Part shown: piece after piece, positions 9,042 through 14,729 of the stretch | Numbering within the stretch: the stretch's first letter is position 1 | Layout of the letters: the number at the start of each line of letters is the position of its first letter | Made by a program: the position numbers and the translations under genes | The notes under the pieces: generated by a model | Database searches by the model: none | What the model saw: only the letters and a program-made list of their open reading frames with translations | Told to the model about the DNA's origin: nothing | Assembly: GCA_002710765.1 (NCBI GenBank) | Contig: PALK01000008.1 | Location: forward strand, 18,547 to 34,294 | Source: Rickettsiales bacterium | GTDB lineage: Bacteria; Pseudomonadota; Alphaproteobacteria; Methylaequorales; Methylaequoraceae | DNA length: 15,748 bases | Direction of reading: 5' to 3'

Positions 9042-10424
9042 ATGAAAAACATACTAAAATTGTTAATATTACCTTTTATATTTATCGGTAATCAAGCAAT
9101 AGCTGCTGGAGAATATGATGCTCAAATAGACGCTTTGCAGAATGAGCTTCTTAAAATGAAGCAAGCAATGGCTTCAGATAAAAGTAAAGCTTATTTTAAA
9201 AAAGGAAAGGGTTTAAGTATTAAGAGTACTGATGGGAAATATTCTTTCCAAATTAAAGGAAGAGCTATGTACGATTTATCCTACATAACTAATTCAGATA
9301 GAATTGATTCTGTGGCTGATACACAATCTCTGGGTTCTGAATTTAGAAGATTACGCTTCTCAATTAAGGTGGGAGTTGGAGATGGTTGGGGCTTTGCTTT
9401 TCAACCGGATTTTGCAGAGACAATTGCAGATAACTCAAATACAGGAGGTAAAGGTGTTGATGTAAAAGATGCATTTATTTCAAAAAAAATTAAAGGTATT
9501 GGATCTTTCAAATTTGGTAATGCTAAAACGGCCGGGGGTATGTGGGAAAATACAAGTTCAAACAGCCTTTTATGGATGGAAAGACCAATGTATAACGAGG
9601 TTGCAAACCTAGCTCATAGAATGGGTGTTCACTATGATACTGGAGGGTCATTAGGAAAAAATCTTCATTTAGCTGCTGGATTAACTTGGGGTGATGAAGG
9701 CGCGTGGAGACAAGAGCAAGAAAATGCTGGTGCTGCTGCACAAGATAATGATTATAATTTCTCTGTTGCGACCCATTATACCGCCAAACTTGCTAAGAAA
9801 AATCAAGTAATGATTGGTGGATCATTTACCCATGAAACTTTTGTTGGTGCTGGGTTAGTATCAAGAAAGTTTGAAGCAAGAGCTCAAGGTGTCCACACAT
9901 TAGGAGACAAAATTATTGATTCTGATCTTGTAGATTTAGATTCTTATAGTTATGGTGGTCCTCAATTTGCATACACCGACGGACCTTTGTTTGTAGCTGG
10001 CGAGTATTACTGGATGAGAGCTTCAAGAGATGATGATGCAGGAGCTCTTTATGGTGATGCAAAGTTTGAGGGCGGAACAGTCTTTGGTCATTATTTTATA
10101 AATGGAAATGCTAATGTAAAAATTAGTTCTAAAAAAGGTAAAATAGGCGGTGTTAAGTGTAAGGCTGTATATGGATGTACAGCATTAAAATTAATGTATG
10201 AAAAAATTGATACAACCCATAGTGAAGCTACTACAGCTTTAGCTACTGCAGGGCATATTGCTCATTTTGGTGTAAATCATTATTTTAATTCTAACGTAAG
10301 ATTAATGTTTGATGGAGCGAAAGGTTTCTATAGAAATGGAAATCCAAATGCAGGTATTGCTAATAATTATCCTGCTGAATATACTCCATTTTCCTTGCAA
10401 ACTAGATTGCATATTAAATTCTAA
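9042..10424 (+). CDS. OprP/OprO-type outer-membrane porin
   Basis: Outer-membrane beta-barrel porin resembling the phosphate/polyphosphate-selective OprP/OprO family (Porin_O_P). The 460-residue protein has a signal peptide with a basic start, a hydrophobic stretch at 4-16 and an AIA-A cleavage site near 21/22. A short charged, coiled-coil-like segment (about 24-48) follows, as in this family. The barrel begins with GKYSFQIKGRAMYDL (65-79), and FRRLRFSIKVGVGDGWGFAFQPDF (101-124) is a typical Porin_O_P block. The chain ends in LHIKF with a terminal phenylalanine, the usual assembly signal. C373 and C379 are the only cysteines, close together in one segment and possibly a disulfide. AGGG eight bases upstream supports the ATG start. 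The gene is visibly less AT-rich than its neighbours, as expected for an abundant protein. Phosphate specificity is inferred from family and context only. Confidence 0.85.
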   Translation: MKNILKLLILPFIFIGNQAIAAGEYDAQIDALQNELLKMKQAMASDKSKAYFKKGKGLSIKSTDGKYSFQIKGRAMYDLSYITNSDRIDSVADTQSLGSEFRRLRFSIKVGVGDGWGFAFQPDFAETIADNSNTGGKGVDVKDAFISKKIKGIGSFKFGNAKTAGGMWENTSSNSLLWMERPMYNEVANLAHRMGVHYDTGGSLGKNLHLAAGLTWGDEGAWRQEQENAGAAAQDNDYNFSVATHYTAKLAKKNQVMIGGSFTHETFVGAGLVSRKFEARAQGVHTLGDKIIDSDLVDLDSYSYGGPQFAYTDGPLFVAGEYYWMRASRDDDAGALYGDAKFEGGTVFGHYFINGNANVKISSKKGKIGGVKCKAVYGCTALKLMYEKIDTTHSEATTALATAGHIAHFGVNHYFNSNVRLMFDGAKGFYRNGNPNAGIANNYPAEYTPFSLQTRLHIKF

Positions 10425-10448
10425 CATTTAGAGTTTAATATTAGAATT

Positions 10449-10481
10449 AAAGAAAGGAGGTCTAATTTACCTCCTTTCTTT
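10449..10481 (+). terminator. Intrinsic terminator after the porin gene, possibly bidirectional
   Basis: A perfect 13-base-pair inverted repeat (arms 10449-10461 and 10469-10481, 7-base loop) followed by a T-rich stretch lies 24 bases after the porin stop. It sits between the convergent porin and dipeptidase genes and could stop transcription from both sides, although the tails are not pure T runs. The arms are AAAGAAAGGAGGT and its complement, so the second arm reads like the 3' end of 16S rRNA. Confidence 0.85.
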
Positions 10482-10498
10482 TAGTTATTTTCATAAAT

Positions 10499-11062
10499 TT
10501 ATTTTAAGGTTAAAGGTTTTTTTAAATCTTCATCACCAAGTAGTGGATATTTTTTTGAATTAAAAAGCTGATAGTGCCACCATTCATTTCTAAAAAAATC
10601 CCAACCTGAACAGGTCATTATTCCCAAAAGTATTAGCCTATTTTTTGTTGCCGTTTTGGAAATATATTTTGTTCCATGAAAAGATAAACTTGAAAACTCA
10701 TCAAAACCTGTTCCCATATCAAGCTCATTATCTTTCTCATCTAATAAGGTTAAATCAACTGCAGCTCCTCTTGAATGAGGAGAACCTTTATCTGGAGGTG
10801 CAATAAAATCTGGATTAGGTAGGTATTCCCAAAGTTTTTTTTGCGAGTCAATAGGTCTAAACCCATCAAAAATTTTAAGTTTTAAACCTAGCTTTTCTGC
10901 TATTTCGCATGAAATCGTTAGATGTTCAAATGCAACCTCATTTAAATAGCAATCATTTCTACAATAAATTTTTTTACCAGTAAAGTTGTCATCAGTTGCA
11001 TATTTTAAATCTATCAAAATATTAAGCTCTTTATCATTTAATTTAATCAGTTTTTGTGTCAT
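10499..11062 (-). CDS. ddpX: D-alanyl-D-alanine dipeptidase, VanX/DdpX family
   Basis: Zinc dipeptidase that splits D-Ala-D-Ala. In non-resistant bacteria such enzymes are thought to recycle the dipeptide. The 187-residue protein has the family motif SPHSRGAAVD at 94-103 with zinc ligands H96 and D103, the third ligand H163 and catalytic E160 in EWWH (160-163), and the substrate arginine R69 in DGFRP. The FDEFSSLSFH segment at 120-129 is also typical. There is no signal peptide, so it should act in the cytoplasm. It stands alone: no vanH/vanA ligase and no ddp dipeptide transporter are nearby, so glycopeptide resistance is not suggested. The ATG at 11060-11062 has no clear Shine-Dalgarno. It is divergent from tsaB with 34 bases between them. 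The family is clear; the physiological role is inferred. Confidence 0.88.
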   Translation of the reverse strand: MTQKLIKLNDKELNILIDLKYATDDNFTGKKIYCRNDCYLNEVAFEHLTISCEIAEKLGLKLKIFDGFRPIDSQKKLWEYLPNPDFIAPPDKGSPHSRGAAVDLTLLDEKDNELDMGTGFDEFSSLSFHGTKYISKTATKNRLILLGIMTCSGWDFFRNEWWHYQLFNSKKYPLLGDEDLKKPLTLK

Positions 11063-11070
11063 TTTATAAT
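11042..11070 (+). promoter_or_regulatory. Candidate promoter for tsaB-rimI
   Basis: TTTAAT at 11042-11047 is followed after 17 bases by a perfect TATAAT at 11065-11070, which would start transcription near 11077, about 20 bases before the tsaB ATG. The -35 lies within the first codons of the divergent dipeptidase gene. AT-rich composition makes chance matches likely. Confidence 0.35.
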
Positions 11071-11096
11071 TATTAATAAATAAAAAAGTTATCTTA

Positions 11097-11753
11097 ATGT
11101 TATCACTATCACTTTATTCTTCAAGTCAGTCAGTTTCAGTTTCAATATATAGAAATAAAGAAAAATTATTATTTTTAGAAAAAAAAAATCAAGATATTAA
11201 AAAATCAGATGAATTAATTTTATTGATACAAAAAGCTCTTAAAAAAGAACCATTTAATTCTATAACACATATTTACTTCTCTAGAGGGCCGGGCGGATTT
11301 ACAGCTATAAGAGCTCTTATTTCTATTTCACAAGGACTTGCTATTGCAGGAGAAGCAAGAATTCAAACAGTAACAATATTTGAGGCTTTTATTTCGGCTC
11401 TTAAGGAAAAGATAACCGGCAATATTCTAGTCTTATTCAAGGACAGTAGAAAAGATTATTATTTCCAATTTTTTAAGAACAAAAAAGGGTTATGGATTAA
11501 AGATTCTAATATATTTTGCGGGAATTTTAAGAAAATTGAACTAAAAATTAAAAATTATTGTGACACAAAAACTGAACATAAAATCAATATTATTACTGAT
11601 AAGTTTAATTTTGAATTTGATTGTTTGTCAAATAAGAGATTAATAGAGTTGGAAATTAATGCAGATAGTATTTCTCAGGCAATTATTAGTGGTTACGGTA
11701 AAAATACTGTCAGACCTGTTTATCATCAGAAGCATTATGGAAAAAAGAATTAG
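11097..11753 (+). CDS. tsaB: tRNA t6A biosynthesis protein TsaB (YeaZ)
   Basis: Scaffold subunit of the TsaBDE complex that makes N6-threonylcarbamoyladenosine at position 37 of ANN-decoding tRNAs. The 218-residue protein has the ASKHA-type fold signature GPGGFTAIRA at 64-73, the counterpart of the usual GPGSFTGLRI, and ends with VRPVYHQKH, matching the RPVYLR tail of the family. The N-terminal strand is diverged (LSLSLYSSSQSVSVSIY instead of the usual LAIDTS-like start). Its coupling to rimI, a usual partner in proteobacteria, supports the call. The ATG at 11097 has no strong Shine-Dalgarno. The gene overlaps the likely rimI start by 17 bases. Confidence 0.88.
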   Translation: MLSLSLYSSSQSVSVSIYRNKEKLLFLEKKNQDIKKSDELILLIQKALKKEPFNSITHIYFSRGPGGFTAIRALISISQGLAIAGEARIQTVTIFEAFISALKEKITGNILVLFKDSRKDYYFQFFKNKKGLWIKDSNIFCGNFKKIELKIKNYCDTKTEHKINIITDKFNFEFDCLSNKRLIELEINADSISQAIISGYGKNTVRPVYHQKHYGKKN

Positions 11754-12198
11754 GTATCAATCTTTAACAAAAAAATTTTACAAAGATGTCGAGCTTTTAC
11801 AATTAAGATTTAAAGATGAGCTTAATAATATTTGGACATATAATGAATTGAAAATGTTGATATCACAAAAACAAATTTTTTCTGAAATTTGTTTAATAAA
11901 TAAAAAGGTGATTGGTTTTTCAATTTTTAAAAAAATAGATGAGCATTTAGAATTATATATTATATTTGTTAGTCCTAAGCATAGGAGATTAGGGATTGGC
12001 AGAGATTTAATACTAAATGGCATTAATTTTTGCAAAAAAAAATTCTTAAATGAAATTTTGATAGAAGTAAATATTAATAATAGCAGTGCAATTTCTTTTT
12101 ATAAAAAATTAAAATTTACTAATCTTGGAATAAGAAAAAATTATTATAATGTGAATGGAGAAGAATTCGACGCATTATTGATGGTCTTAAACATTTAG
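11737..12198 (+). CDS. rimI: Ribosomal-protein-alanine N-acetyltransferase RimI-like (GNAT)
   Basis: GNAT-fold acetyltransferase of the RimI type, which in E. coli acetylates the N terminus of ribosomal protein S18. From the ATG at 11737 it is 153 residues. The acetyl-CoA-binding motif RRLGIG lies at 83-88 after the beta-4 strand IIFVSP. The RimI-like segment VNINNSSAISFYKKLKF (111-127) is followed by the family's NYY at 135-137. The frame is open further upstream to 11659, but those extra residues would lie deep inside tsaB and are not RimI-like. AGAAG just before 11737 may serve as ribosome binding site. The start overlaps the end of tsaB, which points to coupled translation. The stop codon overlaps that of the convergent TusA-like gene by four bases. 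Confidence 0.87.
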   Translation: MEKRIRYQSLTKKFYKDVELLQLRFKDELNNIWTYNELKMLISQKQIFSEICLINKKVIGFSIFKKIDEHLELYIIFVSPKHRRLGIGRDLILNGINFCKKKFLNEILIEVNINNSSAISFYKKLKFTNLGIRKNYYNVNGEEFDALLMVLNI

Positions 12199-12419
12199 TT
12201 TTTTATAGATATTTCAAATATTTTGTTATCTAATTTTTTTGTTTTTACTTTTAAATTAAGTTCAATGAGAGATTCCTTAATACTCAAAAAATTATCATTG
12301 CCTTTGACTAAAACTTTTTTCTCTAAATTTTTGGGATTATTTTCAATAAAAATTTTTGTTTTAACAAAAGCCATTGGACAGTTATAACTAGTTAAATCTA
12401 AGTATTTTTTTTTTTTCAC
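12195..12419 (-). CDS. TusA/SirA-family small sulfur-carrier-like protein
   Basis: A 74-residue protein of the TusA family, small proteins that carry sulfur as a persulfide on one cysteine for tRNA thiolation and other sulfur transfers. It shows the family pattern LDLTSYNCPMAFVKTK, with the expected C14-P15 pair near the N terminus and a lysine shortly after, then an alpha-beta fold of normal length. The start is GTG at 12417-12419, preceded by AGAG at six bases. The next twelve bases are all A (12405-12416 on the minus strand), encoding four lysines, a tract prone to slippage. Whether it is the true TusA of tRNA thiouridine synthesis or a paralogue cannot be told, since no partner tus genes are present. 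It is alone in its orientation between rimI and fur. Confidence 0.75.
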   Translation of the reverse strand: MKKKKYLDLTSYNCPMAFVKTKIFIENNPKNLEKKVLVKGNDNFLSIKESLIELNLKVKTKKLDNKIFEISIKN

Positions 12420-12544
12420 TTTTAGCTCTACATAATTTATTAAACGAGTTATAATTTAAACTAATATTTTTGAAATTTTGAGTTAAAATATTAATTTAAA
12501 ATTGTCATATAAATTTAATATTATAGACATAAGAATACAATATT
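12420..12544. other. Divergent intergenic region between the TusA-like gene and fur
   Basis: A 125-base, extremely AT-rich spacer that should hold the promoters of both genes. A TATAAT occurs at 12450-12455 on the plus strand without a good -35. TATAGA at 12522-12527 follows TTGTCA at 12502-12507 with only 14 bases between, too short for a normal promoter. A 16-base sequence at 12483-12498 recurs exactly upstream of the porin (9010-9025). No hairpin or riboswitch was seen. Confidence 0.4.
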
Positions 12545-12958
12545 ATGAATAGATTATTAAAAAAATGTAATAAACTTGGATTAAAGATGACCGAACAGAG
12601 AAAGGTTATAATCGAGGTTTTGTCGAACTCGAAAGATCACCCTGATGTGGAACTTGTATACCAAAGAGCATCAGAAATTGATAACAGAATAAGTATAGCA
12701 ACTGTTTATAGGACTATAAGATTGTTTGAAGAGAAAAAAATTATTGAAAAACATGAATTTGGGGATGGCAGATTTAGGTATGAAGAGGTTACTGATATAC
12801 ATCATGATCATCTTATAGATATTAAGAGCGGAAAAGTAATTGAGTTTCAAAATGATGAAATTGAAAAGCTACAAATGAAAGTTGCTGAACAATTAGGTTA
12901 TAAACTTATCGACCATAGACTTGAATTATATGCAGTACCCAATAAAAAAGAAAATTAA
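12545..12958 (+). CDS. fur: Fur-family metal-responsive repressor (alphaproteobacterial Fur/Mur type)
   Basis: Metal-dependent DNA-binding repressor of iron or manganese homeostasis genes. The 137-residue protein has the winged-helix recognition segment ISIATVYRTIRLFEE at 49-63 and the metal-binding HHDHLID at 86-92. It lacks the CxxC pair that follows in E. coli Fur (IDIKSGKVIEF here, against a cysteine-containing sequence there), so it has no cysteine structural zinc site; C8 is its only cysteine. This matches the alphaproteobacterial Fur/Mur type, several members of which respond to manganese. The position before acyltransferase genes and miaB is also found in other alphaproteobacteria. 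The ATG at 12545 has only a weak purine-rich upstream region. The end overlaps the following gene by 29-38 bases, so downstream expression may be coupled. Confidence 0.92.
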   Translation: MNRLLKKCNKLGLKMTEQRKVIIEVLSNSKDHPDVELVYQRASEIDNRISIATVYRTIRLFEEKKIIEKHEFGDGRFRYEEVTDIHHDHLIDIKSGKVIEFQNDEIEKLQMKVAEQLGYKLIDHRLELYAVPNKKEN

Positions 12959-13862
12959 AATTTATAGAGGGAATTCTCTTAAAAAATTTCTTTTAAAAGC
13001 AAGTTATATTGCTAAAAATGTTATATACATTAAAAACTTTTCTTCAAATAAGGTTTTAAAAACCTCTAATAAAGATCCAGTATTATTAGCTTATCCTGAA
13101 AAAATAGATATAGATTTTAAAGCTGATGAATTCAGAGTTTTAGTCATTAAAAGTGACAATAGTTTAATTCGTAATGCTCAAAAACTCAGGTATCAAAACT
13201 TTTTTAATGATAAAAAAACTAATAAAAAAGTGAGCAAAATTGAATCAGATGAATTTGATAAATTTTGTGACCATTTGTTAGTAATTGATACCTCTGTTTC
13301 TGAAAGCTATGTAGTTGGCACATATAGATTATTACTAAATACACCATTTAATTCGAAGTCTGAACTATACACCTCAACAGAGTTTGATTTGGAAAAATTA
13401 AAAAAACAAAAAGGGCGTATTTTAGAAGCTGGACGTTCATGTGTACATCCAAATTATAGAGATGGCAGAATAATAAGACTTTTATGGAAAGGGTTAGCTA
13501 GTTATATAAAGCTTAAAAAAGTTGATTTTATAATTGGTTGTGCAAGCTTTTCAGGAATGAAGGTAAAAGATTTTAGAACAGAATTATCTTATTTACATTA
13601 TTATCACTTGGCTCCAAAAAAATATGATTCAATTCCAATTGCAGATAAAAAAGTAACTTTTCGACTTAAGGAAAAAAAGAAAATAAATAAACTTTCATCT
13701 TTTAAACTTTTACCTCCATTAATAAAGGCTTATTTGAGGGTTGGTGCTTGGGTTGGATCTGGAGCTGTTTTAGATAAGAAATTTAAAACTATTGATGTGT
13801 GTATAATTTTAAAATCCAAAAATATTTTAAATAAGTATCTTAATTTAGCAGTTAAAAATTAA
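12930..13862 (+). CDS. olsB: Ornithine-acyl-ACP N-acyltransferase OlsB-like (GNAT/hemolysin-type)
   Basis: Likely the first enzyme of ornithine lipid synthesis, which transfers a 3-hydroxyacyl group from ACP to ornithine to give lyso-ornithine lipid. The 310-residue protein shows the OlsB-family blocks in order: FRVLVIKS (68-75), CDHLLVID (113-120), VVGTYRLL (128-135), TEFDLEKL, LEAGRSCVHPNYR (165-177), LLWKGLASYI (184-193), IIGCASFSG (201-209), LSYLHYYHLAP and LPPLIKAYLRVGAWVGSGAVLD (261-282). I chose the ATG at 12930. TTG at 12921 is also open, and no later start precedes the conserved region, so the N terminus really overlaps fur by about 30 bases. The next gene, an acyltransferase, begins four bases after the stop, the classic olsB-olsA pairing. 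Family membership is strong; the product is inferred, since related enzymes can acylate other amines. Confidence 0.85.
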   Translation: MQYPIKKKIKIYRGNSLKKFLLKASYIAKNVIYIKNFSSNKVLKTSNKDPVLLAYPEKIDIDFKADEFRVLVIKSDNSLIRNAQKLRYQNFFNDKKTNKKVSKIESDEFDKFCDHLLVIDTSVSESYVVGTYRLLLNTPFNSKSELYTSTEFDLEKLKKQKGRILEAGRSCVHPNYRDGRIIRLLWKGLASYIKLKKVDFIIGCASFSGMKVKDFRTELSYLHYYHLAPKKYDSIPIADKKVTFRLKEKKKINKLSSFKLLPPLIKAYLRVGAWVGSGAVLDKKFKTIDVCIILKSKNILNKYLNLAVKN

Positions 13863-13866
13863 TAAA

Positions 13867-14685
13867 ATGTATTACTCACCATTTCTTTCCCTATTAAAAA
13901 TAATCATATTTTTTGTCTGGACATTAATTTGTTCAAGTATTCAATTTCTTTTATTGTTAACTCCTAAGAATATATTTTTTTTAACGCCAAAACTTTATTT
14001 CAAGGGGCTCATATTTATTTTTGGGATTGATATAAGATTTAAGGGAGTTCCAAAGAAGGAAAATGTTATTTATATTTCAAATCATTCATCATATTTAGAT
14101 ATATTTATATTGGGTTCTAAATTAGATGGTCTATTTGTCGCCAAATCAGAAATAGCAAATTGGCCGATAATTAATAAAATATGCAAGTTAGCTAAAACTA
14201 TATTTATAAATAGAAATAAAAAAAGTAACACCAAAAATCAAATTGCAACGATTAATAAATTTCTTGTTGATGGTTTTAATATTATATTATTTCCTGAGGG
14301 AACATCTAACGATGGAAATAAAGTTTTACCATTTAAAAGTTCTTTGTTTGCAATAACCGAGTTAAATAGGGATAAAAATTATTTTATACAGCCTATTTCA
14401 TTATCTTATACAGGTTTTGATGGTGTGCCACTTAGTAGATTCTTTAAACATTATTTTGCATGGTATGGAAATATGGATTTAGTTCCACATGTATGGAAAC
14501 TTTTAGGAATGGGAAATTGTGAGATTGAAGTAAAATATCATGCCCCCAAAGCTTTTAATGAGTTTTTTTCTAGAAAAGAGGCATGTAAATATTGTTTTGA
14601 ACTAATTTCAAGTCAGGTATCTAAAGATTTAAATGCCAATACTAGAGAGAATCTAATAAATCTTTATAATTATAAATACTTATAA
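13867..14685 (+). CDS. olsA: PlsC-family acyltransferase, probable OlsA (lyso-ornithine lipid O-acyltransferase)
   Basis: Membrane-associated acyltransferase that would add the second acyl chain to lyso-ornithine lipid, or alternatively to lysophosphatidic acid as PlsC does. The 272-residue protein has hydrophobic N-terminal segments (about 7-31 and 44-54), the catalytic NHSSYLD at 72-78 (H73, D78), the FPEGTS block at 142-147 that binds the acceptor phosphate in PlsC, and QPISLSY at 175-181. The later WYGNMDLVPHVW segment (199-210) is typical of alphaproteobacterial PlsC/OlsA proteins. It begins four bases after olsB with no Shine-Dalgarno, implying translational coupling and favouring OlsA. 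The retained FPEGTS means PlsC activity, or both, cannot be excluded. Confidence 0.83.
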   Translation: MYYSPFLSLLKIIIFFVWTLICSSIQFLLLLTPKNIFFLTPKLYFKGLIFIFGIDIRFKGVPKKENVIYISNHSSYLDIFILGSKLDGLFVAKSEIANWPIINKICKLAKTIFINRNKKSNTKNQIATINKFLVDGFNIILFPEGTSNDGNKVLPFKSSLFAITELNRDKNYFIQPISLSYTGFDGVPLSRFFKHYFAWYGNMDLVPHVWKLLGMGNCEIEVKYHAPKAFNEFFSRKEACKYCFELISSQVSKDLNANTRENLINLYNYKYL

Positions 14686-14729
14686 ATAAAAATTAGTATA
14701 TTAAAACTAACTTAGTATTTAAAAGATTA

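Noticed and set aside
9523..9741. Minus-strand open frame of 72 codons opposite the porin
   Set aside because: It is a shadow of the porin gene with no start context or domain.
10499..11062. VanX-like gene as evidence of vancomycin resistance
   Set aside because: No D-lactate dehydrogenase or D-Ala-D-Lac ligase gene is nearby, and such dipeptidases are common in non-resistant Gram-negative bacteria.
11659..11736. Upstream extension of rimI by 26 residues
   Set aside because: The extra residues lie wholly within tsaB, are not RimI-like, and the ATG at 11737 gives the normal family length.
11778..12035. Minus-strand open frame of 85 codons opposite rimI
   Set aside because: It is antisense to the GNAT domain and has a composition expected of a shadow frame.
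12502..12527. TTGTCA/TATAGA pair before fur as a promoter
   Set aside because: The spacer is only 14 bases, outside the normal 16-18 range.
14692..14718. TTAGTAT repeated twice between olsA and miaB
   Set aside because: It is a seven-base AT-rich repeat in a short spacer, easily due to chance.
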